From: Schistosoma haematobium
Taxonomy: Eukaryota; Platyhelminthes; Trematoda; Strigeidida; Schistosomatidae
DNA length: 64,000 bases
Assembly: GCF_000699445.3 (NCBI RefSeq)
Contig: NC_067198.1
Location: 35,492,536 to 35,556,535 of the forward strand
Reading direction: 5' to 3'
Shown here: positions 37,101 through 43,700 of the stretch, one piece after another
Layout: every line of letters begins with the position of its first letter
Position numbering within the stretch: the first letter of the stretch is position 1
The notes under the pieces: model-generated
The model's database searches: none
What the model was told of the DNA's origin: nothing
Seen by the model: only the letters and a program-made list of their open reading frames with translations
Made by a program: the position numbers and the translations under genes

Positions 37101-37428
37101 TATATATTACACTCACTTTATCTACACGTTTCTTCTTCGGATGAAAAATTCCCAAACTTAAATTGGTTTGATGATCTTTCGGTTTTACTGATGTCGATGA
37201 TGATTGTGATAATGGTTGATATAAATTAGTAGTAAATGATAAATTTCTATAAATTAAGCGACTACTATTATAAGTTTGAATAGTAGTACTATTCATTCTA
37301 ATACTAAAAGAAATTGAATAATACCGAACAAATCCAACAGGTATTATTAATGATGAATTATTTGTAACGAAAGTTTTCATTAAATTGGAAACTTTATAAG
37401 TGAACATCAATTTATTCCATTTAATCAT
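13034..37428 (-). CDS. RMND1: RMND1-like mitochondrial inner-membrane protein (DUF155), 10 exons
   Basis: I joined ten exons by matching conserved blocks and GT/AG sites: 37428-37117, 34468-34248, 30929-30890, 27479-27385, 24775-24685, 24634-24529, 22565-22501, 19150-19074, 14492-14372, 13198-13034. All phases agree and total 1293 bases (430 residues; human RMND1 is 449). The first ~80 residues contain no acidic residue and many K, R and S, as in mitochondrial presequences. DUF155 blocks follow in order: [53 protein letters not shown], and near the end [19 protein letters not shown], the last being the single membrane segment. In animals RMND1 sits in the mitochondrial inner membrane and supports mitochondrial translation. 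The introns hold R2, R3, two non-autonomous RTE relatives and many hammerhead repeats. The start codon is the first in-frame ATG of exon 1. Confidence 0.93.
13517..13563 (-). ncRNA. Degenerate Sm-alpha-like hammerhead ribozyme
   Basis: On the minus strand stem I is perfect: AATCCAG (13563-13557) against CTGGATT (13523-13517). The core reads CTAACGA instead of CTGANGA, so the conserved G5 is A. Stem II has turned into G-U-rich pairs (GTTTT...AGGAT), then GAAAC. The cleavage triplet GTC is kept. The G5 change should abolish cleavage. Confidence 0.6.
13605..13735 (+). repeat. Degenerate Sm-alpha-like repeat, opposite strand to the previous one
   Basis: Contains GGATCCAG, CTGATTAGGATGAAACGC (a hammerhead core that has lost most of stem II), CTACTGCTAG and then GGCAATATCAAGACAATCCGC, the same 3' segment found at 12.6-12.9 kb. 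With the copy at 13517-13563 it forms a head-to-head pair about 50-60 bp apart. Confidence 0.5.
14372..14492 (-). CDS. RMND1: RMND1 exon 9
   Basis: One hundred and twenty-one bases between TTATAG and GTATGT. It encodes [20 protein letters not shown] and ends [14 protein letters not shown] is the most recognisable DUF155 signature. Confidence 0.96.
14640..14790 (+). repeat. Diverged dispersed repeat, first copy
   Basis: Resembles 19440-19640. Both share CCAAGGTTA-GTT, GCAGAAAA or ACAGAAAA followed by a GGATATT-type block, and later CTTGNGCTTCTGGA-like sequence. Identity is low (perhaps 70%). No coding potential or family was recognised. Confidence 0.35.
15299..15375 (-). mobile_element. Very short 3'-end insertion of a non-LTR element
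   Basis: About 60 bp read, on the minus strand, CTCCACGAGGGGTAACAGGC followed by a GTAAGTAAGTAAG tail. The same end occurs at 23270-23312, where it follows ORF2-like sequence. CAAGATAT flanks it at 15299-15306 and 15368-15375, so this looks like a severely 5'-truncated retroinsertion. Confidence 0.6.
16076..18291 (+). mobile_element. RTE-like non-LTR retrotransposon copy R2, 5' truncated, with target-site duplication
   Basis: R2 starts in the linker between endonuclease and RT (its first bases align with R4 at about 44885) and ends in GTTGTTACTGACTGACTGA, the typical ACTG-repeat tail. ACTTAGATCCAT flanks it at 16064-16075 and 18292-18303, an intact 12-bp target-site duplication, so the insertion is recent. 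It sits in an older RTE on the opposite strand, itself in an RMND1 intron. Confidence 0.92.
16375..17934 (+). pseudogene. R2 reverse transcriptase ORF, catalytic motif YADG
   Basis: A 519-codon frame carries the RT blocks in order: [77 protein letters not shown], and then [10 protein letters not shown] in place of YADD. The second catalytic aspartate is therefore glycine, which should kill polymerisation. The KAAFDS block has also become KVVFDS. Near 17785 a two-base deletion relative to R4 shifts the frame, so the last residues are not native; the true C-terminal frame continues at 17789-18061 ([20 protein letters not shown]). R3 shares this deletion; R4 shares YADG. Confidence 0.88.
19074..19150 (-). 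CDS. RMND1: RMND1 exon 8
   Basis: Seventy-seven bases between TTGTAG and GTAGGT. It encodes [18 protein letters not shown]; the family has KKGELFxLRH-like residues at this spot. Confidence 0.92.
19440..19640 (+). repeat. Diverged dispersed repeat, second copy
   Basis: Pairs with 14640-14790 as described there. Includes CTTCCAAGGTTAAGTTAATT and GCAGAAAACAAGGATATTCA. Family unknown. Confidence 0.35.
21068..21322 (+). mobile_element. tRNA-headed hammerhead retroelement with long terminal inverted repeats
   Basis: The left end (21071-21130: GTTGAGATCACAAG ... GACCACCATGGAAAACCTGG ... CACTGGACGGC) is the inverted copy of the right end (21253-21315) over about 60 bp with few differences. Between them are a tRNA-like region with box B GGGTTCGAATCTC (21178-21190) and a decayed hammerhead (21212-21258). 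The core CTGAGGA and stem I (TACTG/CAGTG) are kept, but stem II is disturbed and stem III is reduced. The 3' flank ATAATATCCACAAAAAACTC matches the tail of the copies at 27 and 30 kb. Confidence 0.75.
21869..22424 (-). mobile_element. Non-autonomous RTE relative, copy 1, with 13-bp target-site duplication
   Basis: A 556-bp unit flanked by GAAAAAAGATAGC at 21856-21868 and 22425-22437. Read on the minus strand, its first ~190 bases (from the right end: the CGACCGAAGCTGC head, ACATATGTTCCTGTAGGTTC, GATTGGAGAACGGTAAGAC) match the 5' end of the full RTE R4 at 43990-44160. The rest is unrelated to RTE ORF2 but shared with the copies at 36254-36817 and 43.7/47.2 kb. No full ORF is present. It lies in an RMND1 intron. 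Confidence 0.88.
22501..22565 (-). CDS. RMND1: RMND1 exon 7
   Basis: Sixty-five bases between TTTAG and GTAAGT. It completes the split valine and encodes [19 protein letters not shown], matching the KLAIWE-type helix of the family. Confidence 0.92.
22965..23312 (+). mobile_element. C-terminal ORF2 fragment of another non-LTR element
   Basis: The plus strand reads [39 protein letters not shown], then [20 protein letters not shown], with one in-frame stop. This is the C-terminal signature of many animal RTE-type ORF2 proteins. It ends in CTCCACGAGGGGTAACAGGC and an AGTAAATAAGTAAG tail. The family differs from R1-R5, whose C-terminus reads [20 protein letters not shown]. Confidence 0.7.
24183..24478 (+). 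mobile_element. tRNA-headed hammerhead retroelement, decayed
   Basis: The ends form an inverted repeat, TTGAGATCATGAAC at 24183-24196 against GTTCATGATCTCAA near 24461-24475. The middle has the CGTGGATTGGTTGAAATTAGAC and GGATGCCAGCTGAATGGTCTGGAGG blocks shared with the copies at 27 and 30 kb. The ribozyme is ruined: CTGAGTA, no stem II, then GAAATGGCCGTCCAGTGC. It sits just downstream of RMND1 exon 6 in the following intron. Confidence 0.7.
24529..24634 (-). CDS. RMND1: RMND1 exon 6
   Basis: One hundred and six bases between TATTAG and GTAGGC. It encodes [14 protein letters not shown], nearly identical to the conserved family block, and breaks inside the next valine codon. Confidence 0.95.
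24685..24775 (-). CDS. RMND1: RMND1 exon 5
   Basis: Ninety-one bases between CATAG and GTGAGG. It encodes [16 protein letters not shown] and a His/Gln-rich end. A 50-base intron separates it from exon 6, the only small intron in this gene. Confidence 0.87.
25140..25280 (-). repeat. 3' end of a dispersed repeat with (TTTA)n tail
   Basis: On the plus strand TTATTTATTTATTTATTTGA is followed by ACACATAGATATTGGTACAA and a GGCACCAAATACATATGCGC block, then GAGGGCTGTGATACTGCCCG. The same end is present in full at 37640-38140 (plus orientation) and in short form at 27700-27770. Confidence 0.65.
26640..26880 (+). repeat. Possible Sm-alpha-like fragment, strongly diverged
   Basis: Contains CACTGGGATGAAGG, CCACCGCTAGTCACCATCC and GATCAATTACAATCTT, which correspond in order to blocks of the Sm-alpha-like copies at 13.6 and 33.5 kb. 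No ribozyme fold can be drawn. Confidence 0.35.
26935..27235 (-). mobile_element. tRNA-headed hammerhead retroelement, minus strand
   Basis: Read leftwards it has the CGATTTCGTGGGTTGGTTGA start block, a tRNA-like region with box B-like GAGTTCGGATCTC, the ribozyme (27037-26994), GGTGGTCTGGCTTCAATTGA and the tail AAATTTCCCCAAAACCCC near 26920. It is about 90% like the right half of the element at 29906-30270 but lacks a second ribozyme arm. Confidence 0.78.
26994..27037 (-). ncRNA. Hammerhead ribozyme motif with core C3 to U change
   Basis: Stem I is perfect (CACTG with CAGTG). The core reads TTGAGGA instead of CTGAGGA. Stem II GTCC/AGAC has one mismatch. GAA, the self-complementary stem III ACGGCCGT and the GTC cleavage triplet are intact. 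The C3 change should inactivate it. Confidence 0.65.
27385..27479 (-). CDS. RMND1: RMND1 exon 4
   Basis: Ninety-five bases between a TTTAG acceptor and GTGAGT encode [20 protein letters not shown] and a following charged segment, in phase with both neighbours. Sequence is less conserved here than in the flanking exons. Confidence 0.88.
27700..27770 (-). repeat. Short 3' end of the (TTTA)n-tailed dispersed repeat
   Basis: TATTTATTTATTTGAACACA, ATATTGGTACAA and ATATGCGCCACACAAA match 25140-25280 and 38060-38130. Sequence beyond 27770 is purine-rich and unrelated. Confidence 0.55.
28880..29000 (+). mobile_element. Truncated tRNA-headed hammerhead retroelement (head only)
   Basis: TAAAGTTAGACATTAAAAC, GGATGCCGTCTTAGTGGTCC and GAGGCTAAGCGTTCACGTGTG match the left-to-middle part of the copies at 24.2 and 30.1 kb. 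The copy stops before the ribozyme. Confidence 0.55.
29961..30004 (-). ncRNA. Hammerhead ribozyme, left arm, minus strand
   Basis: On the minus strand the core CTGAGGA (29999-29993) is canonical. Stem II GTCCC/GGGAC has five pairs with an ACACT loop, followed by GAA. Stem III is ACGG/TCGT with one G-U, and GTC marks the cleavage site (C at 29966). Stem I (CAATG with CAGTA) keeps only about three of five pairs. Confidence 0.75.
30171..30214 (+). ncRNA. Hammerhead ribozyme, right arm, plus strand, all conserved positions present
   Basis: Stem I is CACTG (30171-30175) with CAGTG (30210-30214). The core CTGAGGA is 30176-30182. Stem II is GTCC (30183-30186) with GGAC (30194-30197), then GAA (30198-30200). 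Stem III is ACGG with CCGT (30201-30208) and has no loop, a known feature of minimal schistosome-type hammerheads. C17 is 30209. Every invariant position is satisfied, so this is the copy most likely to cleave, perhaps as a dimer. Confidence 0.88.
30510..30645 (+). repeat. Degenerate tRNA-headed hammerhead-type repeat
   Basis: A box B-like GGGTTCGATTCTTG (30560-30573) is followed by ATACTGTTGAAAAG and ATACTAGGATAGAAATAGTA, in the order tRNA-like region then ribozyme. No stem II can be drawn. Confidence 0.45.
30890..30929 (-). CDS. RMND1: RMND1 exon 3 (40-base micro-exon)
   Basis: A 40-base exon between TTTCAG and GTAAGT encodes [13 protein letters not shown], the diagnostic DUF155 block. The preceding exon supplies two bases of the split codon. 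It is far too short to appear as an open frame. Confidence 0.93.
31907..32742 (+). pseudogene. R3 reverse transcriptase fragment with intact YADD
   Basis: The frame covers [34 protein letters not shown], the thumb region, [16 protein letters not shown] and [10 protein letters not shown]. It carries the same two-base deletion near 32592 as R2, so its last ~45 residues are out of frame. Unlike R2 it keeps both catalytic aspartates. N-terminal RT and the endonuclease are absent. Confidence 0.85.
31907..33101 (+). mobile_element. RTE-like non-LTR retrotransposon copy R3, 5' truncated, with target-site duplication
   Basis: R3 begins inside the RT block GCPLSPFLF and ends in the ACTGACTGACTGA tail. 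ATGATGAGG flanks it at 31898-31906 and 33102-33110. It has the same 3' untranslated segment as R2 and R4 (ACTGATGTACGTACGTACGA before the tail). It lies in RMND1 intron 2. Confidence 0.9.
33410..33640 (+). mobile_element. Sm-alpha-like tRNA-headed hammerhead repeat, decayed
   Basis: The head has box A-like TAGCTCACTGTATAACGG (33421-33438) and box B-like GGTTCGAGTCC (33455-33465). Then come CATCAGGCTGACAAG (core CTGACAA instead of CTGANGA), a degraded stem II, TTCTGAATTTCACTGCTAGCC and ACTATTCATCTC, the order expected for Sm-alpha. The ribozyme is not functional. Confidence 0.6.
34248..34468 (-). CDS. RMND1: RMND1 exon 2
   Basis: Encodes 73 residues plus two bases, from an ATACAG acceptor to a CAA before GTAAGT. 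It contains [17 protein letters not shown], matching the family's block of a small helix after the presequence, and ends DAFIF just before the VFWN strand. Confidence 0.9.
34650..34740 (-). repeat. tRNA-like sequence, probably part of a short retroelement
   Basis: On the minus strand a box A-like TAGCACAATGGTTACG is followed about 35 bases later by a box B-like GGTTTTGAATCC. No complete cloverleaf can be drawn, so it is not called a tRNA gene. Confidence 0.35.
36254..36817 (-). mobile_element. Non-autonomous RTE relative, copy 2, with 12-bp target-site duplication
   Basis: A 564-bp unit flanked by GAATTATTAATG at 36242-36253 and 36818-36829. The right end is the RTE-like 5' head (ACATATGTTCCTGTAGGTTC on the minus strand) and the left end is the CAGTCAGTCAGTCATT tail, the same ACTG-repeat 3' tail as RTE copies R2-R4. 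The body matches copy 1 at 21869-22424. Sharing both head and tail with RTE indicates mobilisation by RTE machinery. In RMND1 intron 1. Confidence 0.92.
37117..37428 (-). CDS. RMND1: RMND1 exon 1 (presequence)
   Basis: The exon encodes 104 residues from the ATG at 37428 and ends in phase 0 at AAA before GTGAGT. It is basic and rich in S, T and N with no D or E in the first ~80 residues, then turns to KPKD and KKKRVDK. The N-terminal part is poorly conserved in this family, so the exact start is inferred. Confidence 0.8.
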
Positions 37429-37639
37429 GAGAATGTTGATTAAGCGAATATTTTTAATGAATTAGTTTGCTAAAACAGATGAAAAACTCAGTAAATAATT
37501 ATGGTAATAGAATAATTTAAAATACATAAATCTTATTTTTAAATAAATCAGAAGAAAATTGTAATGAGTGTTCATTAACTCATTTTTATTCTATAAGATG
37601 TTAAGTTATACCCAACCATAAAGTATCCAGTATCATACA

Positions 37640-38140
37640 AAAAACTGTAAGCTTTTGCCCACGAATGCCCTGGTATGGCCGAGAGTGGGGAGAGTCAGCT
37701 CTCCCTCTCCAAATGCTCTCTCATGGCCACGCGTATACAGTCTCTGACAGGGAAGTCCTACCCACTGCCTTCTCGTGGCGGGGATGTTGTTTACGAAAAT
37801 GAGAGGACGAAAAGCGAATGTCCGGCCCTTTAACCGGATTCCAAACAAATGGTGCACATGGGCTCCAGTATCCTGAAGGAACGAATGGCGTATGAACCAA
37901 TTAATGGTCACCGGCTTTCATGGGACTGCATCTCCTTACGATGCTCTACTGCCTTGTGGATCAGACCTTCAGGTTGAAGGCTTGGAGGGTGGCTCCCAAA
38001 GAAAACCACCTGCTTCAGTTCGGGCACCCGGGTAGTATCACAGCCCTCACACATATCGAATGAGATTTGTGTGGCGCATATGTATTTGGTGCCTCCTTGT
38101 ACCAATATCTATGTGTTAAAATAAATAAAATAATAAATAA
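37640..38140 (+). repeat. Dispersed repeat of about 0.5 kb with (AAAT)n tail
   Basis: Fullest copy of the repeat whose ends also occur (minus strand) at 25140-25280 and 27700-27770. It includes GGAGAGTCAGCTCTCCCTCTCC, cited here only in part as AGTCAGCTCTCC, then CTCTGACAGGGAAGTCCTAC and GTATTTGGTGCCTCCTTGTA, and ends AATAAATAAAATAATAAATA. The A-rich tail suggests a retroelement 3' end. No ORF of known type. Confidence 0.65.
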
Positions 38141-40375
38141 GCTTTTGTAGATCGAATTTACGAGATGATCAATATATGATTAGTGAGGTGAGTTTCGTGA
38201 CTAACAAATATAGTAAAAGATCTATCTTAACTGGTTATTATAAAAAGTAGATTTTGACTAATTTACTTATCAGATATCAGTTGTAACCAATGTAATTACT
38301 GATACATATGTGAATTAGTTCAAATTGTTACACCATATATCAGCAAAAAGAGATCAAGTTATTTCATGGAATATGATGGATAACTTTAGAAGTTTTATTT
38401 AAGTCAGCTTGACATCTTTCGCCAGTTAAATGATAGAGAATAAAACTTTTAATCGCCCCTAACAATCTTTTACTCAATTAAGCCAGACAGAACCCAGTGG
38501 TATGATGTTACTTTATGTTTTTCATCAAAATTAAATGTCATTGATGAATGAATGTTAATTACAAGGTTAAATAAAGTAACTTTTTCATCTTTATCTTTCA
38601 ATACTATGAAGATATTACTCTGAATACGACAGTTAATTGTTGACTGATTATTCTTTAGTTTTGTAAGATAAATCTCTGCCAGAAAAATACCCAGTGGCGA
38701 TTTCATGGCTACACAATCAGATTGTTCGTCTTATTCATTGTTGAACTGGAAATGGAGATTTATCGTAACACTAAACATCATCTGCCTTGGTTAAGCAAAG
38801 AATAGTTAAGGGCAATTAAGAGCTCTATTCCCAGTCACTTACTTGATATGGGACACCAAGTTAACTGAAATAAAGCTTTCAAAGTTAACCAACATACTGC
38901 ATTAAATTTTACGGCATGATCTAACGGCCCGTCTTTTACACACTGTACAACTATAAGAATTCACATTTAGAAACCTAACCTTTGTACTTAAAGGATGTTT
39001 GTAGAATGCTTACTTAGGCAGACGACATATAGCATAAAAAAGTGGATTACAACAGAACACTGATTCATCACGCTCATTCAAAACCATCTAATTTTCTTTC
39101 AGTTTGTGTTTCTATATAGTTCATAAATTCTACTGTTTGTTCTAACGCAAATACCATAAAATTTACTTTCGATCAAAATATCTTGTTAACTCTTTTACCA
39201 TATATCCAATCTAGCAACAACTGATCAACATGTTTTTCTTGGAAATCATTACTTTTATTAGTATAATGCTAATATTCGGTTATCATATATATTTAGTGTA
39301 CAGTTAGAATGTAAAACCATTAGTCCTTTTTAATGAATGTCTGAATGAGGATGTTTCTGTTTGATCAATCTATTAATGGGAATTAACACGTGACTCGGAT
39401 TTCCATACACTTTTTCATATTCACACAGCTTTATCAAGCAGATTGATTAATTTTTTTAGGATTAGTCTAGCCTTAGGGATTAACCAATTAACTTCTTTCT
39501 ATCAACTAGGCTACAAGGTGTAACTACTGATAAATCAACTTCATCTCCACTAGTTATTAATAAACTTAACATTATTGTTGTGAATTAACACTGGAACTAA
39601 CAAAGTATAATGCTGTAGAATGATGACTTGAATGTTAGGATATTCAACTTTTAATTCTTAGGTTTTATATCCGAATCCTACCCCATCTACTTTGACTAGG
39701 GATTGATAAATATTCATTGACGAAAAGGATGGATTAAAATCAAATACATTAACTTGTATATCGATAATAAATTACATTGGGTATAATTCTTAGTGTTATA
39801 AATTCATTAATACCCTAGAAACAGACGGATGACAGATTTGAACCCTGCGTTTTTATTATTTTTGCTTCAATATAATCATCAATACTGATTTGGTCATGAA
39901 GCATTAGAAATGTGTGTAATTTAAGATAAGAATCTAAAAACATAAGATATAACTTTATTATTCAAATTACTTTTGAACAACGTACATATGTATGTCTAGA
40001 AGAAATGATATATCAGTTGAATAATATCAACTTTTAAACGCAAATTATTGGAACTTTGGATCTATGATTAAATTAATAGTACACTAAGAGCGAAAAAATA
40101 CCCCAAGCAATTCAATTGATTAGAGCAATGATGCAATTAAAACAAACCGTAGAAAATTCAATCACAAACATGACATATATGACTAAGAAATAGAGAGAAG
40201 ACAAGAAAAAACAGATCATTATCAAGAAACATTCTCTTATTTTTTTTCCTACTTTTTCTCAAAAACAAACGTAAGTCCTCTCACATGATGCCCCCATCCA
40301 AAAAAAAAACAAATATTATGACGTTACACATTGTAAGAAAACAAGGTTGTAAAATAACCTAATGTCTAAGAACCG
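38141..40375. other. Spacer between RMND1 and CPPED1, no gene seen
   Basis: A+T-rich sequence between the start of RMND1 (37428) and the stop of CPPED1 (40376), both on the minus strand. Apart from the repeat at 37640-38140, I see no coding block. The CPPED1 3' untranslated region and the RMND1 promoter must lie here but no clear motif was identified. Confidence 0.5.
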
Positions 40376-40768
40376 TTAGATTTCTGGTTGTTTACCAGAG
40401 TTTAAAATTTCCTCTAATTCATCCAGCGTCCAATAGACATGCTTTAGAAAGTCATCATTTTCATTATTATTATTAGTATCAATTTGCACAAGACGAATTC
40501 CTGGTTGATCATTACCTAATTGGACACAAACAGATGATGAACTGATCATTGAAAATGATTTATCAGTATTGTTGTTATTGGTGTGATCATTATTTTCATT
40601 AATTATTAATGGGGTATAATTTGCTATAATGTTTTTATGTAAATGACCAGCGAATGCATAATAAATTTTATGTTGATAAAGTTTATTGACAAATTCTTTA
40701 CGATAATTTATTGGTATATTGAAATAATTATCTGGTTCATTTATATCTTCTAAGAAAAATGGAATATG
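40376..40768 (-). CDS. CPPED1: CPPED1 exon 2 and stop codon
   Basis: Opens after TTTCTCTTTAG with HIPFFLEDINEPDNYFNIPI, continues YYAFAGHLHKNI and closes with VYWTLDELEEIL before TAA. An Asn/Asp-rich insertion (NENNDHTNNNNT) separates the last two strands and is not typical of vertebrate homologues. Confidence 0.95.
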   Translation of the reverse strand, partial: HIPFFLEDINEPDNYFNIPINYRKEFVNKLYQHKIYYAFAGHLHKNIIANYTPLIINENNDHTNNNNTDKSFSMISSSSVCVQLGNDQPGIRLVQIDTNNNNENDDFLKHVYWTLDELEEILNSGKQPEI

Positions 40769-43700
40769 CTAAAGAGAAAAAATAGGGGGAAAAGAACAAC
40801 AACGACAATAAAAGTTGAACGAGAAAAATTATAAATTAGACTGACTAGACTATTGATACTAATATGATTGGATGTGAAAAATTGATTGATTCACTCAATC
40901 AATCCAAAAGTGAAAAGCTACCATATACCAAGATATTTTATAGATTTGATGACCAGACTTACGTTATGTAGAAAGAGATGTAGCAGCGATAGATTAGTGG
41001 CATACGAAGCAATCGACATCAACGGTTAGAATGACGTATGTGAATATAAATCGCTTTAAAAAAATTACTTACTAAGTACAAGTTTGTATGATGAGCTGCA
41101 GCCCACATTTTCTATGTATAAGCTAGTGAAAATACATAATGCACTAAACTGTGTTAGGTAAGGATGAGTTCGAACCCATGACCTACTGATTGGGAGTCTA
41201 TTGTTTTGGTCAGTAAATCATGACACTAATCACTATGCCTCGAAAACAATAGTTGTACTATTGAGACATAAAAGATAAATAGGGAGATTTACACAAAAAT
41301 AGTTTACTTGAATTTTCTAGGTTTTACGCTTTTAAAACACTGATTCATTCATCCATAGACAGTATGAACTTGCTAAAACTCATAATATTGCAGTAGGGAG
41401 GAATATTAACAAGATAGAAACCAAAAGAATGAGACCAATAATAACAATATCAACGGTAGTGAGGATAATGAATTTGGGAATAATAAATAATATGCATTAT
41501 GTGTATATGAACAGTCAACAAATCGTTCAATGGTACTATTATAACTACTTGGATTCAAAGTGATTACTAGTAATCAGTTTAGTGGAAATCCAATTTCTCA
41601 GTGGTTACTTGATTTTTAGTGTTAGATAGTTAACTGGCTGGTTACGACTAACAATGTTAGACATGTTCGCCTCGTCTCGTTAATCAGGTATGACAACTTG
41701 AGCCAACACGCACATCTGTCCCAGGCTCTATTTTGATTATGTCTATCTGTTCTGATAAAAATAAAACAACTTTAGCCAACGAAGTGATAGGAGTAACAAG
41801 AAACTAATTTTATTTAGTTCAAAGATTCGGTTTGTTAGGTAAATGGGGATAAAATGCTAATTTTAGAAATCGTGAGTATTAAACCTAGTTTTAAAAGGAA
41901 TTTTTATCACGTACACTAATTCTAAGCCACAATTATGACAATAAAGATGATCTCTGTATCATGTAATTTAAATCCTTTTCAGTGACAGACGAGATTTTAT
42001 GATAGTTCACCATAACTAGAGAAAGGTACAAATCAGTAAAATATCAAATTCGTAGATTTAACATATCAATTAAGAAACAAAAAAGAAACTAATACTCGTT
42101 GGGGCAATACAATATATAGGTAAAAAAGAAATCAAGGGATTAGTATTCACTAAGAAATGAATGAAACTGTCTCTAAAACTGGTTTTTAACCACAAAATTT
42201 GACGTTGGTTAAGATCACCGACTTTCAACCACTAAGTCCCTGGTTCGAAACTTGCTTTGCTTACTTCGATTTTGGCAGCCGGATAGTATCATTAGTCCTT
42301 GGACTTAATGTAGCTCACACCCAAGTGCCTAGTGAATGATTTGACTTTTTTCTTCAATCATTAATTTGTCCTAATTAAATTAAAAATGAAAGCCTACAAA
42401 TATCAACACAAATTAGAGCAACTCTAAGTGACGTAAGAAACTGTTCACACATTCTTATTCGGTGTTTTATCGAGAGTATTGAAACATTTATCTGTTAAAA
42501 CACATCGTGACAACGGATGGGGCTGCGAAATTGAGTTGTGCTTTATCTACCTCCGTTTCAGTACATGAAGCTCGAAGGCAATTCAGTCAGTCAACTACAA
42601 CGTAGGACCAGGCACGTATGTGTATCGGTAAAAGTTGCCACACCTCATTAGCACGAGATGAACAACGAATTCATAGAAGTAACTAATTAAGTGGTGGTAA
42701 TATATAAAAGATTGCATATAAGGATATAGTACAGGAAGAAAGAAAGATATGAAGCGATTTTAATCTCACAGTTTAGGGGAAGATAGAGTGTATACACCAA
42801 CGCCATTGTGATCGGTTCTCGGTCATGTCACCAAGAGTCTCCAACCATTGGTTACGATAGTCACACTGAACCCAAACAAGTAGTCTGCATCTACAAATAT
42901 GGCTCAGACTAAAGGTTAGCGTCTTCAAGCACTGATGTCACGTTTTGGTTTGGCCGCCCCTAATTCTCTTCCAACCGTCTCTAACACCCGTTAGCATTGC
43001 ACGATGTGGTAATCGGTGTTCAGGCATACGTAACACGTGACCCAACCATCTCAGTCGATGAAGATCCACAACCTCATCGACTGATTCACCATCCTTCCCT
43101 AATACCCGGCGTCTAACCTCACTATTACTTACCCAGTGATTCCAGCAGATGCCAGCAATATTTCTAAGGCATCTGTGGTCAAATACTAATAGCTTACGAG
43201 TATCTTCTGCCCTTAGTGGCCACGTTTCGTAGCCGTAAAGTAGGACAGAATGGACTGCCGCACAGTATAATCATCCCTTAATTGATAGACGGATATCTCG
43301 CCATCTCCACTTGTGACGTGAGTCGGTAGAAGCCAAACGAGCCTCCTGAACCCGCGCAGAGATTTCGTCAGGTATCAAGTGAGTGACCACACTAGGATCC
43401 CCGTATGTGGGTTTCAGAGACACGGCATACATCGATGGTAAGAGATTCTAGGGCTTTAGCCAAGGAGGCCTGCTAGCTGATTTGACATAGGATGGGTAGG
43501 TTGAAGGCTCCAAGGTGTAATTTGGAGCAAGGTTTCAGCAGACCCTGGACAGTGTTTCGCGCACTAGAATCGTTGGTCAGGGTGACACTTGAGGAGGAAG
43601 TCAAAAAAGCAAGTTTAGAGTTGGAAGTCGAGGTAGGAGGACTAATAGGAATTGAAGAGGGAGATTGGTTATGAATACAATGATCTTGAGTGCTATTAGG

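Noticed and set aside
41166..41243. Candidate tRNA gene
   Set aside because: Boxes A and B are present but no acceptor stem or clear anticodon arm; kept only as a tRNA-like repeat.
42190..42310. GGTTCGAAAC considered as a tRNA box B
   Set aside because: No box A at the right distance and no cloverleaf.
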